This document shows positions 43,515 to 52,922 of a stretch of 64,000 nucleotides of DNA, piece by piece. The notes under the pieces are model-generated. The model did not search any database, was not told where the DNA came from, and saw only the letters and a program-made list of their open reading frames with translations. This stretch comes from Roseomonas gilardii subsp. gilardii (lineage in GTDB: Bacteria; Pseudomonadota; Alphaproteobacteria; Acetobacterales; Acetobacteraceae). The stretch covers positions 2,621,001 through 2,685,000 of the forward strand of contig NZ_CP095554.1 in the NCBI RefSeq assembly GCF_023078375.1, read 5' to 3'. Within the stretch, counting starts at the first letter, position 1. Every line of letters begins with the position of its first letter. A program made the translations under genes and the position numbers.

Positions 43515-45937
43515 TGGACATGCTGGATCGCTGGGGGCGGGACACCGGCTCCGCCCTGGTCGGCGACTTTCCCGATCCCGGCCTGCCTTTCCTGGCCGCC
43601 GCCGGCCATAGCCAGGCCGCCATGGTGCTGACCGATCCGTCGCGCCCGGACAATCCGATCGTCTTCGCCAACGCCGCCTTTCTCCAGATGACCGGCTATG
43701 CCGCCTGGGAGGTGCTGGGCCGGAACTGCCGCTTCCTCCAGGGGCCCGGCACGGACCGTGGCACGGTGGCCGCCCTGCGGGACGCGGTGCATGAGGCGCG
43801 GGACATCACCGTCGAGCTGCTGAACTACCGCCGGGACGGCACGCCCTTCCGCAACGAGGTCCATGTCGGCCCGCTGCGGGACGCGCAGGGCCACGTCCGC
43901 TACTTCCTGGCCACCCAGCACGACGTGACCGTGGCGCGCGACGTCGTCCGGGTCGAGCGGGCGCTGCGCGTCAGCGAGGCGAGCGCGCGCCTCGCGGTGG
44001 AGGCGAGCGGCCTCGGCACCTGGGACCTCGATGTCGCCCGCGGGGTGCTGCACTGGAATGCCGCCTGCCGGACCCTGTTCGGCCTGCCCCCGGATGACGG
44101 GCGGCCGCTGACCTATGAGGACAGCTTCCTCGCCGCCCTGCATCCCCGCATGCGCCCTCGGGTCCGGAAGGAGATGGAGAACGCCTTCTCCCCCGCCGGC
44201 AACGGCCGGCTGGCGACGGAGTTCCGGGTCATCGGGCTGGTGGACCGGCGCGAACGATGGCTGTCGCTGACCGGGCAGAGCTTCTTCGAGGACGGGCGCT
44301 GCGTCCGCTTCGTCGGCGTGGTCGGCGACACCACCGCGCGGAAGCGCGAGGAGGAGGCGCTGCTCCGCTCGCACGAGAAGCTGGAGGCCAGGGCCGAGCG
44401 CAGCAGCCGGGACCTGGACCGCATCTGGCAGCATTCCCGGGACATCATGGTGGTGATCCGCCAGGGGGCGCTGACGGCGGAGGCGGTGAACCCGGCCTGG
44501 GAGCGCGTCCTGGGCTGGCCCGCCGAGACGCCTTCCGGAGCCGGCATCCTGGCCTTCGTCCATCCGCAGGACATGGCGCGGACCCGGGCCCAGTTGGCGC
44601 GCCTGGCCGACGGCCAGGGGGTGGAGCATTTCGAGAACCGCATCCGGCACCGGGATGGCTCCTATCGCCGGATCTCCTGGAATGTCGTGCCGGACAGCGA
44701 TTTCCTGCATGCCGTGGGCCGCGACGTGACGGCCGAGCGGCGGCAGGAGGAAACCCTGCGCCGGACCGAGGCCCAGCTCCGCCAGTCCCAGAAGATGGAG
44801 GCGATCGGCCAGCTCACCGGCGGCGTGGCGCACGACTTCAACAACCTCCTCCAGGTCGTGCTGGGCAATCTGGACATCCTGCAGCGCAGCCTGCCGGCCG
44901 AGGCGGGCCGGCTGCGGCGTTCGGCCGAGAACGCCGCCAGCGGCGCCCGGCGCGCGGCGGTGCTGACGCAGCGCCTCCTGGCCTTCTCGCGCCGCCAGCC
45001 CCTGGCGCCGCGCGCCCTGCGGGTGAACGGGCTGGTGGAGGGGATGTCGGACCTGCTGGCCCGCACCCTGGGCGAGACCATCTCCATCCGCACCGCCCTG
45101 GCGCCCGATCTCTGGCAGGTGGAGGCCGATCCGGGGCAGCTGGAGAACGCGCTGCTGAACCTCGCGGTGAACGCGCGCGACGCCATGTCCGGCGGCGGCC
45201 GGCTGGCGATCGAGACGGAGAACCTGACCCTTTCGGAAGCCATCACCCTCCGCGGCGAGGAACTGGGGCCGGGGCAGTATGTGGTGATCAGCGTGACCGA
45301 CACCGGCACGGGCATGGACCAGGAGGTGATCGGCCGGGTCTTCGAACCCTTCTTCACCACCAAGCCGGTGGGGCAGGGGACGGGGCTGGGCCTGTCCATG
45401 ACCTATGGCTTCGTCCGCCAGTCCGGTGGCCATGTGCGGATCTATTCCGAGCCCGGACTCGGCACCACGGTGCGGATCTACCTGCCGCGCCTGCTGTCGG
45501 CGAGCGAGGAAGCGGCACCGGAGGCGGAGTCCCCGCCCGCCGCCCGCGCCCGGCAGGAATGCATCCTGGTGGTCGAGGACGATGCCGATGTCCGGAGCTA
45601 CTCGGTGGAGGTGCTGTCGGAGCTCGGCTACCAGGTGATCGAGGCGGAGGACGGGCCGGGCACGCTGCGGCTGCTGGAGGACTCGCCCTCCCTGATGCCG
45701 GACCTCCTCTTCTCCGACGTGGTCCTGCCCAACGGCATGAACGGGGCGGAGCTGGCAGCGCAAGCCCGCCTGCTGCGGCCGGCGATGAAGGTCCTCTTCA
45801 CCAGCGGCTATGCCCGCGACGCGCTGACGCATCACGGCCGGCTGGACCCGGGCGTGGAGGTGATCGGCAAGCCCTTCACCTTCGCCGAGCTGGCGGCGCG
45901 GGTGCGCGGGGTGCTGGACGGGCCGCCGGGCCGTTGA
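43514..45937 (+). CDS. LOV-domain hybrid histidine kinase with C-terminal receiver (predicted blue-light sensor)
   Basis: The 807-residue soluble protein has an N-terminal PAS domain of the LOV type, with the flavin-cysteinyl motif GRNCRFLQGPGTD and the photoactive Cys72. Two more PAS domains follow (about 150-275 and 295-420). The kinase core has His440 in GGVAHDFNNLLQVVLGN, N-box NALLNLAVNARDAM, and DTGTGMDQEVIGRVFEPFF and GTGLGLSMTYGF. A receiver with Asp735 (LLFSDVVLPNGMNG) ends it. LOV domains bind FMN and form a cysteinyl adduct in blue light, here likely controlling phosphate flow from His440 to Asp735. No output regulator is adjacent. The ATG overlaps the mini-ORF stop. Confidence 0.93.
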   Translation: MDMLDRWGRDTGSALVGDFPDPGLPFLAAAGHSQAAMVLTDPSRPDNPIVFANAAFLQMTGYAAWEVLGRNCRFLQGPGTDRGTVAALRDAVHEARDITVELLNYRRDGTPFRNEVHVGPLRDAQGHVRYFLATQHDVTVARDVVRVERALRVSEASARLAVEASGLGTWDLDVARGVLHWNAACRTLFGLPPDDGRPLTYEDSFLAALHPRMRPRVRKEMENAFSPAGNGRLATEFRVIGLVDRRERWLSLTGQSFFEDGRCVRFVGVVGDTTARKREEEALLRSHEKLEARAERSSRDLDRIWQHSRDIMVVIRQGALTAEAVNPAWERVLGWPAETPSGAGILAFVHPQDMARTRAQLARLADGQGVEHFENRIRHRDGSYRRISWNVVPDSDFLHAVGRDVTAERRQEETLRRTEAQLRQSQKMEAIGQLTGGVAHDFNNLLQVVLGNLDILQRSLPAEAGRLRRSAENAASGARRAAVLTQRLLAFSRRQPLAPRALRVNGLVEGMSDLLARTLGETISIRTALAPDLWQVEADPGQLENALLNLAVNARDAMSGGGRLAIETENLTLSEAITLRGEELGPGQYVVISVTDTGTGMDQEVIGRVFEPFFTTKPVGQGTGLGLSMTYGFVRQSGGHVRIYSEPGLGTTVRIYLPRLLSASEEAAPEAESPPAARARQECILVVEDDADVRSYSVEVLSELGYQVIEAEDGPGTLRLLEDSPSLMPDLLFSDVVLPNGMNGAELAAQARLLRPAMKVLFTSGYARDALTHHGRLDPGVEVIGKPFTFAELAARVRGVLDGPPGR

Positions 45938-45998
45938 GGGCCGGCCTTGCCGGGAACGGCCGGTGGCGGGAAGCTGCCGGACGGACACGGATGGGAAC

Positions 45999-46026
45999 CG
46001 GCATGAAGGTCTCGGCATGAAGGTCT
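45999..46026 (+). repeat. 14-bp tandem duplication spanning the start codon of the deacetylase-like gene
   Basis: CGGCATGAAGGTCT is repeated exactly, duplicating both the ATG and the first codons. The first copy's ATG (46003) opens a five-codon frame MKVSA whose stop overlaps the true ATG at 46017. The AAGGTC of the first copy now stands at SD distance from the second ATG. Confidence 0.85.
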
Positions 46027-47048
46027 TTTGGGACGACCGGCAACTGGCGCATGCGCCGCGCTTCTTCCTGCAGCGGGGGCGGCTGCGGCCGCATTTCGAG
46101 GTCCCGGCCCGGGCGGAGGCGCTGCTGGCGGCCTGCCGGCGCATGGGGCTGGAGATCGCCGCCCCGGGGGAGACAGATGCCACCGCGCTCGGCACGGTGC
46201 ATGCCCCGGACTACCTGGACTTCCTGCGCGGCGCGCTGACGGAATGGGAGGCCATGCCGGGCCATGGGGAGGAGGCGGTGCCCAACATGCACCCCTCGCC
46301 CGAGATGCTGGCCCAGGGCGCGCGCCGTTCCGCCACGATCATCGGCAAGACCGGCTGGTACACCGCCGACACCTCCTGCCCGATCGGGCCGGGGACCTGG
46401 GAGGCCTCCATGCTGGCGGCGGCCGGCGCCCTGGCCGCCGCCGAGGTGGCGGCGGAGGGCGGGGCCGCCTATGCGCTGGCGCGGCCGCCCGGGCACCATG
46501 CCTATGCCGCCCGGGCCGGCGGCCACTGCTACCTGAACAACGCGGCCCTGGCGGCGGAACGGCTGCGCGCGAAGGGCGCCGGCAAGGTCGCCGTGCTCGA
46601 CATCGACAGCCACCACGGCAACGGCACCCAGGGGATCTTCTGGGAGCGGGACGACGTGCTCTTCGTGTCCGTCCATGGCGATCCGGACCGCTACTACCCC
46701 TGGTATGTCGGCCATGCCGACGAGCGCGGCGCCGGCCAGGGCGCGGGTTTCAACCTGAACCTGCCGCTGGCCCTGGGCAGCGGCGACCCGGAATGGCTGG
46801 AGGCGATCGGCACCGGCCTGGGCGCCATCCGGGACTTCGGCGCGGAGGCGCTGGTCATCAGCCTGGGCTTCGACGCCTCGAAGGACGAGCCGCTGAACGC
46901 GCTCTCCGTCACGGAGGACGGCTTCGCCCGGGCCGGCGAGGCCATCGGCGGCCTGCGCCTGCCCACCGCCATCGTGCAGGAGGGCGGCTATGCCGTGGAG
47001 GTGATCGGCGGGCTGCTGGAACGCTTCCTGACCAGCTTCGGGCGCTGA
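46017..47048 (+). CDS. Histone deacetylase superfamily hydrolase (acetylpolyamine amidohydrolase-like)
   Basis: The 343-residue protein has the class II deacetylase landmarks: ALARPPGHHAYAARAGGHCY with the catalytic His-His, the zinc ligands in LDIDSHHGNGTQGIFW, SVHGDPDRYYPWY, and the C-terminal loop QEGGYAVEVIGGLL. The pattern is closest to bacterial acetylpolyamine amidohydrolases, which release acetate from acetylated polyamines or other amines. It lies 79 bases after the LOV kinase gene on the same strand, and may share its transcript. The start is duplicated by a 14-bp repeat. Confidence 0.92.
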   Translation: MKVFWDDRQLAHAPRFFLQRGRLRPHFEVPARAEALLAACRRMGLEIAAPGETDATALGTVHAPDYLDFLRGALTEWEAMPGHGEEAVPNMHPSPEMLAQGARRSATIIGKTGWYTADTSCPIGPGTWEASMLAAAGALAAAEVAAEGGAAYALARPPGHHAYAARAGGHCYLNNAALAAERLRAKGAGKVAVLDIDSHHGNGTQGIFWERDDVLFVSVHGDPDRYYPWYVGHADERGAGQGAGFNLNLPLALGSGDPEWLEAIGTGLGAIRDFGAEALVISLGFDASKDEPLNALSVTEDGFARAGEAIGGLRLPTAIVQEGGYAVEVIGGLLERFLTSFGR

Positions 47049-47105
47049 GGCCCGATGGGGAGGACCCGATGGGGAGAACCCGGCGGGGAGGCCCAATGGG
47101 GAGGC

Positions 47106-47837
47106 TCAGTCCTTCCCCGCCATCAGGATGTAGTTCACCCCGACATCCCGCGTGGCCTTCCAGCGGCGGCCGAGCGGATCGAAGCCCATCCCGGAAATAT
47201 CCTCCACCCGCAGCCCGGCCTCGCGCAGCCCGGCCCCCAGCTCAGCCGGGGTGATGAAGAGCTTCCAGTCATGGGTGCCGCGCGGCAGCAGCCGGAGCAT
47301 GTACTCCGCCCCCAGCTTCGCCATCAGGAAGGCGCGCGGCGTGCGGTTCAGCGTGGACAGGAAGACGGCGCCGCCGGGGCGTGTGGCGCGGGACAGGGCG
47401 GCCAGGAAGGCTAGCCGCTCCTCCGGCGCCACATGCTCGATGACCTCCAGCGAGACCACCGCATCCCATTCGCCGGAGAGTTCCTCGGGCCGGGCGGCGC
47501 GGTAGTCGATCTCCAGGCCGGACCGGGCGGCATGGGCCCGCGCGGCTTCCAGCGCGGCACCGGCCGCGTCGATGCCGGTGACGCGGGCGCCCCGCCGCGC
47601 CAGCGCCTCGCTGGCCAGCCCGGCGCCGCAGCCGACATCCAGCACCCGCAGGCCGGACAGGTCCTCGCCCGAACCTTTCCCCTGATGGCCGAGGCGCCGC
47701 GCCAGCCGCTCCGCCACCCAGCCGCAGCGGAGCGGGTTCATGGCATGGAGGGGCGCCATGGGGCCGCGCGGGTCCCACCAGCGCTCCGCCAGCGCATCGA
47801 ATTTCGCGATCTCCTCCGCCCTCGCCGTGCCGGACAT
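47106..47837 (-). CDS. ubiG: Ubiquinone biosynthesis O-methyltransferase
   Basis: UbiG carries out both O-methylations of ubiquinone synthesis. The 243-residue protein has the typical start EIAKFDALAERWWDPRGPM and PLHAMNPLRCGWVAERL, the SAM loop VLDVGCGAGLASEALARRGA, and late blocks FLSTLNRTPRAFLMAK and RGTHDWKLFITPAEL. The ATG at 47837 has a good SD site (GGGGAGAA). It is divergent from lysC, a common alphaproteobacterial neighbour, across 150 bases. Confidence 0.96.
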   Translation of the reverse strand: MSGTARAEEIAKFDALAERWWDPRGPMAPLHAMNPLRCGWVAERLARRLGHQGKGSGEDLSGLRVLDVGCGAGLASEALARRGARVTGIDAAGAALEAARAHAARSGLEIDYRAARPEELSGEWDAVVSLEVIEHVAPEERLAFLAALSRATRPGGAVFLSTLNRTPRAFLMAKLGAEYMLRLLPRGTHDWKLFITPAELGAGLREAGLRVEDISGMGFDPLGRRWKATRDVGVNYILMAGKD

Positions 47838-47857
47838 GCGATTCTCCCCAGGGTGCT

Positions 47858-47879
47858 GTGATGGTGCCGTGATGGTGTC
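47858..47879. repeat. 11-bp tandem repeat between ubiG and lysC
   Basis: GTGATGGTGCC is followed by GTGATGGTGTC and a partial GTGG. The spacing is about one helical turn, so an operator is conceivable, but the unit is simple and may be a slippage product. Confidence 0.6.
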
Positions 47880-47987
47880 GTGGCGCGGACGAGGTTGCAG
47901 CCATCCGCCGCGCCCGGTATCTGTCCCGACCCTTCGCGGCGCGCAACCGCCGCCGCTCCTTAGCAGAACCGGAAAACGCCCGGCGCC

Positions 47988-49223
47988 ATGGCCCGTATCG
48001 TGATGAAGTTCGGCGGCACCTCCGTCGCCGACCTGGACCGTATCCGCAATGTCGCCCGCCGCGTGAAGCGCGAGGTCGAGGCCGGCAACGAGGTCGCCGT
48101 GGTGGTCTCCGCCATGTCGGGCGTGACCAACCAGCTGGTGAAATACTGCACCGACCTGTCGCCGCTGCACGATGCGCGGGAATACGACGTGGTCGTCGCG
48201 ACCGGCGAGCAGGTGACGACCGGCCTCACCGCCATCGCCCTCCAGGCGGAGGGGGTGGACGCCCGCTCCTGGCAGGGCTGGCAGGTGCCGATCCGCACCG
48301 ATGGCGCGCATGGCAAGGCGCGGGTCGAGGAGATCGACGGCTCGGCGCTGATCGAGCGGATGAAGGCCGGGCAGGTGCCGGTGATCGCGGGCTTCCAGGG
48401 CATCGGCCCGCGGGAGCGCATCACCACCCTGGGCCGCGGCGGCTCCGACCTCTCGGCCGTGGCCGTGGCGGCGGCGGTGAAGGCCGACCGCTGCGACATC
48501 TACACCGATGTGGACGGCATCTACACGACCGATCCCCGCATCGTGCCGCGCGCCCGCAAGCTGGAGCGCGTGAGCTTCGAGGAGATGCTGGAACTGGCCT
48601 CCGTGGGGGCCAAGGTGTTGCAGACCCGCTCGGTCGAGCTGGCGATGAAGCAGAAGGTGCGGGTGCAGGTTCTGTCCTCCTTCGAGGACAAGCCGGGCTC
48701 CCTGGTGGTGGACGAGGACGAGATCGTGGAACAGCCCGTTGTGACCGGCGTCGCCTATTCGCGCGACGAGGCGAAGATCACCCTGCGCCGCCTGCCGGAC
48801 AAGCCCGGCATCGCGGCCCATGTGTTCGGCCCGCTCTCGGCGGCCAATGTGAACGTGGACATGATCGTCCAGAACCTGGGTGCTGACGGCACCACGGACA
48901 TGACCTTCACCGTGGGCAAGACCGACCTGCCCCGCGCGCGGGAGACGCTGGAGAACGCCCGTTCCTCCATCGGCTTCGACGCCATCCTGACCGATCCGGA
49001 GGTCGCCAAGATCTCCATCGTCGGCATCGGCATGCGCTCCCATGCCGGCGTGGCGGCCACGATGTTCAACACGCTGGCCGAGAAGGGGATCAACATCCAG
49101 GTCATCTCGACCTCGGAGATCAAGACCTCGGTGCTGATCGGCGTGGAATACACCGAGCTGGCGGTGCGCGCCCTGCACACGGCCTACGGGCTCGACGCGC
49201 CGGCCGAGAAGGCGCGGGCCTGA
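47988..49223 (+). CDS. lysC: Aspartate kinase (aspartokinase)
   Basis: The 411-residue enzyme phosphorylates aspartate, the first step to lysine, threonine and methionine. It starts MARIVMKFGGTSVADLDRIR with the KFGGTSV nucleotide site, has TLGRGGSDLSAVAVAAAVKA, and ends with two ACT domains (from about residue 265) for feedback control. Length and lack of a homoserine dehydrogenase domain fit the monofunctional alphaproteobacterial type. No lysine riboswitch was seen in the 150-base leader. Its stop overlaps the ATG of the next gene (TGATG). Confidence 0.96.
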   Translation: MARIVMKFGGTSVADLDRIRNVARRVKREVEAGNEVAVVVSAMSGVTNQLVKYCTDLSPLHDAREYDVVVATGEQVTTGLTAIALQAEGVDARSWQGWQVPIRTDGAHGKARVEEIDGSALIERMKAGQVPVIAGFQGIGPRERITTLGRGGSDLSAVAVAAAVKADRCDIYTDVDGIYTTDPRIVPRARKLERVSFEEMLELASVGAKVLQTRSVELAMKQKVRVQVLSSFEDKPGSLVVDEDEIVEQPVVTGVAYSRDEAKITLRRLPDKPGIAAHVFGPLSAANVNVDMIVQNLGADGTTDMTFTVGKTDLPRARETLENARSSIGFDAILTDPEVAKISIVGIGMRSHAGVAATMFNTLAEKGINIQVISTSEIKTSVLIGVEYTELAVRALHTAYGLDAPAEKARA

Positions 49224-50305
49224 TGCTCGCCCCGTCCCCCACCGTTCCGCCGGCCGAAGGGGGCACCGATTCCACGGTGCCCGCCGGGGCCTTCGCCGAA
49301 CTCGACCGGCTGATGGCGCGGGGGGCGGGCTTCCTGGGCTCCCGCTGGGCGATCCTGGGCGGCGCCATGTCCTGGGTCAGCGAGCGCAACCTGGTGGCGG
49401 CACTGAGCGAGGCCGGGGCCTTCGGCGTGCTGGCCTGCGGCGCCATGGAGCCGCCGCGGCTGGCCGAGGAGATCGCCGCGACCCAGGCCCTGACGGACAA
49501 GCCTTTCGGCGTGAACCTGATCACCATGCATCCCCGGCTGGAGGAGCTGGTGCAGGTCTGCCTGGACGCGAAGGTGGGCCATATCGTCTTCGCCGGCGGC
49601 ATCCCGCCCGGCCCCGCGATCCGCAAGGCCAAGGATGCCGGCGCCCGGGTGATCTGCTTCGCCCCGGCCCTGGCCCTGGCGAAGAAGCTGGTCCGCTCCG
49701 GCGCCGATGCGCTGGTGATCGAGGGCTCCGAGGCCGGGGGGCATATCGGCCCGGTCTCCCTGAACGTGCTGGCGCAGGAGATCCTGCCGCATATCCGGGA
49801 CGTGCCGGTCTTCGTGGCCGGCGGCATCGGGCGGGGGGAGGCGATCCTGTCCTATCTGGAGATGGGCGCCGCCGGGGCGCAGATCGGCACCCGATTCGTC
49901 TGCGCGACGGAATGCGTGGCGCATCCGAACTTCAAGCGCGCCTTCATCCGCGGCGCGGCACGTGACGCCCTGCCGACCGTGCAACTCGACGAGAGCTTCC
50001 CCGTGATCCCCGTGCGGGCCCTGCAGAACGCGGGCACCAGGCGGTTCCTGGAGCATCAGGCGGAGGTGATCCGCCGCTTCCGGGCCGGGGAGCTGAGCAA
50101 GGAGGCCGCACAGCTCGACATCGAGCATTTCTGGGCCGGCGCGCTGCGCCGGGCGGTGGTCGATGGCGATGTGGAGAACGGCTCCCTGATGGCCGGCCAG
50201 TCGGTCGGCATGGTGGCGCGGGAGGAGCCGGTGGCGGCCATCCTGGCCGAGATCATGGCCCAGGCGGCGGCGGCGATCGCCGCGCGGGGGCCCGCCCGCC
50301 CGTGA
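49223..50305 (+). CDS. Nitronate monooxygenase / 2-nitropropane dioxygenase family flavoprotein
   Basis: The 360-residue TIM-barrel FMN protein has AILGGAMSWVSERNLVAAL, LEELVQVCLDAKVGHIVFAG, the family signature DALVIEGSEAGGHIGPVS and the phosphate site VPVFVAGGIGRGEAILSYLEMG. Related enzymes oxidise nitronates or act as enoyl-ACP reductase FabK; FabI is present in this genome, so FabK activity is less likely. The first 25 residues are an extra low-complexity segment. It overlaps lysC by one base and is presumably cotranscribed with it, though no functional link is evident. Confidence 0.88.
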   Translation: MLAPSPTVPPAEGGTDSTVPAGAFAELDRLMARGAGFLGSRWAILGGAMSWVSERNLVAALSEAGAFGVLACGAMEPPRLAEEIAATQALTDKPFGVNLITMHPRLEELVQVCLDAKVGHIVFAGGIPPGPAIRKAKDAGARVICFAPALALAKKLVRSGADALVIEGSEAGGHIGPVSLNVLAQEILPHIRDVPVFVAGGIGRGEAILSYLEMGAAGAQIGTRFVCATECVAHPNFKRAFIRGAARDALPTVQLDESFPVIPVRALQNAGTRRFLEHQAEVIRRFRAGELSKEAAQLDIEHFWAGALRRAVVDGDVENGSLMAGQSVGMVAREEPVAAILAEIMAQAAAAIAARGPARP

Positions 50306-50374
50306 AACCGGGGCTGGGCCGGGGGGTTTGCTCCGCCGCAAGCTGCGGGATAGGGTCGTTTCTTGCCCGATGAC

Positions 50375-51547
50375 ATGACGCCTATGGCCAGAACAGTGGA
50401 ACCGACCGCCCTCGACACCTCCGGGGTGGGAGCAGAGCTTCGCGACGCCCGCCTGGCGATCGGCGCGACGATCGAGGACATGTCCGAGCATCTCCGCATC
50501 AGCCGCCGCTATCTGTCGGCGCTGGAGGAGGGACGGACGCGGGATCTTCCGGGGCCGACCTACGCGCTCGGCTTCGTGCGGTCCTATGCCCAGTCCCTGG
50601 GCCTGGACGCGGAGGAGCTGACCCGGCGCTTCCGCGACGGGGCCGGGGCGGCGGCGAAGCAGCGCACCGACCTCGTCTTCCCGGAACCCGTGCCCAAGCG
50701 CGGCGTGCCCGCCGGCGCGGTGATCCTGATCGGCGCCGTGCTGGCGATCGGCAGCTACGTGGCGTGGTGGCAGTGGAGCGGCTCCGGCGACCGGAGCGTG
50801 GATCAGGTCCAGCCACCGCCGCGCCAGTTGGAGGAAGCCGCCGGGACGGCGCCCCACCCCGCCGCGCCCGTGCTGCCGCCGACCCTGGGGCAGGTGGTGC
50901 CGGCCACGCCTCCCGCCGGCGGGCATAATCCGGGCCAGACCCCGAATCCCGCGACCGGACAGCCTGCCCCGGCGGCAGCGCCGGCCCCGGTCCCGGGGCC
51001 GGCCGCCTCCACGGCCACGCCCCCCGCCCGGACGGGCACCCCGATCCCGGCCCAGGCGCCCATGGCCGCCCAGCCGGGAACGGTCCCCGGAACCGCGCCC
51101 GGCACGCTGGCGCAGCAGGCCCCGGCCTCCGCGCCCCGTCCGGGCGTGCCTCCGGCCCCGCAGCCTTCCCAGCCCGCGACCGCCGAGGCGCCCGCCGCCC
51201 CGGCTCCGCCTCCGCTGGCCGCGCCGGTCACCCCCACCACACCCAACCAGGCCGATGGCCAGGGCCGCATCGTGCTGCGCGCCGCGCCTGGACCAGGAGA
51301 GGGCTCCTGGGTTCAGATCCGGGCGAAGGGGGCCAGCCGCCCGCTGCTCAGCCGCCTGCTCCGGCCGGGCGAGACCTATACCGTGCCGGCGGGCGAGGGG
51401 ATGACCCTGACCACCGGCAAGGCCGACGCGCTGGAGATCATCGTGGACGGACAGCCGAGCCCCTTCCTGGCGGGCCGGACCAATGTGGTGCGGGATATCC
51501 CGCTGGACCCCGACCGGCTCCGCAATCCCGCCCCGGCGGGCGGCTGA
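50375..51547 (+). CDS. RodZ-like helix-turn-helix membrane protein
   Basis: The protein of about 390 residues has an N-terminal HTH_25 domain (GAELRDARLAIGATIEDMSE, RISRRYLSALEEG, GPTYALGFVRSYAQSLGL) and one transmembrane helix (GAVILIGAVLAIGSYVAWW). A Pro/Ala-rich linker of about 150 residues leads to a C-terminal DUF4115 domain (GSWVQIRAKGASRPLLSRLL, GETYTVPAGEGM). This is the RodZ plan, linking MreB to the envelope for rod shape. The start is uncertain between TTG 50363 and ATGs at 50375 and 50384. ispG follows, as is usual for rodZ-like genes in proteobacteria. Confidence 0.88.
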   Translation: MTPMARTVEPTALDTSGVGAELRDARLAIGATIEDMSEHLRISRRYLSALEEGRTRDLPGPTYALGFVRSYAQSLGLDAEELTRRFRDGAGAAAKQRTDLVFPEPVPKRGVPAGAVILIGAVLAIGSYVAWWQWSGSGDRSVDQVQPPPRQLEEAAGTAPHPAAPVLPPTLGQVVPATPPAGGHNPGQTPNPATGQPAPAAAPAPVPGPAASTATPPARTGTPIPAQAPMAAQPGTVPGTAPGTLAQQAPASAPRPGVPPAPQPSQPATAEAPAAPAPPPLAAPVTPTTPNQADGQGRIVLRAAPGPGEGSWVQIRAKGASRPLLSRLLRPGETYTVPAGEGMTLTTGKADALEIIVDGQPSPFLAGRTNVVRDIPLDPDRLRNPAPAGG

Positions 51548-51743
51548 CCCGCCGCCCGGCCTCCCCGGGGGCCGGAGAGGGGCGTGACATTCCGGTGAAA
51601 GTCGCGCGCCTCCCCCGCCGGTCATGGCCGCCCCGGCCCCCGCGCGCCCCGCCAAGGCTTGGCCCCCGCCCTGGCTCCTGCCATATCTTGGCCGTCCGAA
51701 CAGTCTGAACCGACTATTCCCTGCCGGCCGCACAGGAATTTCC

Positions 51744-52922
51744 ATGTCCTACCGTCCCTACCAGCAGATCCTGCGTCGCAAGTCCCGCCAGATCCGCGTG
51801 GGCAACGTGCTGGTGGGCGGGGATGCGCCGATCTCCGTCCAGACCATGACCAACACCCCCACCGAGGATGCCGAGGCGACCATCGCCCAGATCCGCCGGG
51901 CGGAGGTCGCGGGGGTGGACATCGTCCGCGTCTCCTGCCCGACGCCGGAAGCCACGGCGGCGCTGCGCGAGATCACCCGCGAGGTGAACGTGCCGGTCGT
52001 GGCGGACATCCACTTCCACTACAAGCGCGCCATCGAGGCGGCGCAGAACGGCGCTGCCTGCCTGCGCATCAACCCGGGCAATATCGGTTCGCCGGAGCGG
52101 GTGAAGGAGGTCATCAAGGCCGCCCGCGACCATGGCTGCTCCATCCGCATCGGCGTGAATGCGGGCAGCCTGGAGAAGCACCTGCTGGAGAAGTATGGCG
52201 AGCCGAACCCGGAGGCGCTGGTGGAAAGCGCCCTGTGGCACGCCGACCACCTGCTGCAGAACGGCTTCGACGAGTTCAAGATCAGCGTGAAGGCGTCCGA
52301 CGTCTTCCTGGCGGTGGCGGCCTATACCGCCCTGGCGGAGGCCTGCGACCACCCGCTGCATGTCGGCATCACCGAGGCGGGCGGCAAGCGCGCCGGCACC
52401 GTGAAGTCCTCGATCGGCATCGGCAACCTGCTCTGGGCGGGGATCGGCGACACGATCCGCGTCTCCCTCTCCGCCGAGCCGGAGGAGGAGGTGCATGTCG
52501 GCTGGGAGATGCTGAAGACCCTGGGCCTGCGGCACCGTGGCGTGAAGATCATCTCCTGCCCCTCCTGCGCCCGCCAGGGCTTCAACGTGATCCAGACCGT
52601 GGCCACGCTGGAGGAACGCCTCGCCCATATCGAGGTGCCGATGAGCCTCTCGATCATCGGCTGCGTGGTGAACGGGCCGGGCGAGGCGCTGATGACCGAC
52701 CTGGGCGTCACCGGCGGCGGCAATGGCCGCCACATGGTCTATGCCGCCGGCAAGACCGACCACACGGTCGAGAATGGCGACATGATCGAGCACATCGTCG
52801 GGCTGGTGGAGGCCAAGGCCGCACAGCTCCTGGCCGAGAAGAAGGCCGAGGCCGAGCGAAACGGGCAGGAGAACGCCCAAGGGAACGAACGCGGCCACGA
52901 AGCGCCCCAGGCGGCGGAATAG
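51744..52922 (+). CDS. ispG: 4-hydroxy-3-methylbut-2-en-1-yl diphosphate synthase
   Basis: IspG (GcpE) makes HMBPP in the penultimate MEP step with a [4Fe-4S] cluster. The 392-residue protein has [58 protein letters not shown], and the cluster cysteines in [10 protein letters not shown] and [11 protein letters not shown]. The ATG at 51744 has AGGAA upstream. A 30-residue hydrophilic tail follows the conserved core. dxs of the same pathway is at the left edge of the window. Confidence 0.96.
   Translation: MSYRPYQQILRRKSRQIRVGNVLVGGDAPISVQTMTNTPTEDAEATIAQIRRAEVAGVDIVRVSCPTPEATAALREITREVNVPVVADIHFHYKRAIEAAQNGAACLRINPGNIGSPERVKEVIKAARDHGCSIRIGVNAGSLEKHLLEKYGEPNPEALVESALWHADHLLQNGFDEFKISVKASDVFLAVAAYTALAEACDHPLHVGITEAGGKRAGTVKSSIGIGNLLWAGIGDTIRVSLSAEPEEEVHVGWEMLKTLGLRHRGVKIISCPSCARQGFNVIQTVATLEERLAHIEVPMSLSIIGCVVNGPGEALMTDLGVTGGGNGRHMVYAAGKTDHTVENGDMIEHIVGLVEAKAAQLLAEKKAEAERNGQENAQGNERGHEAPQAAE

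Noticed and set aside
47838-47987. Lysine riboswitch ahead of lysC
   Set aside because: The region is 150 bases of simple GC-rich sequence with an 11-bp repeat and no recognisable L-box core.
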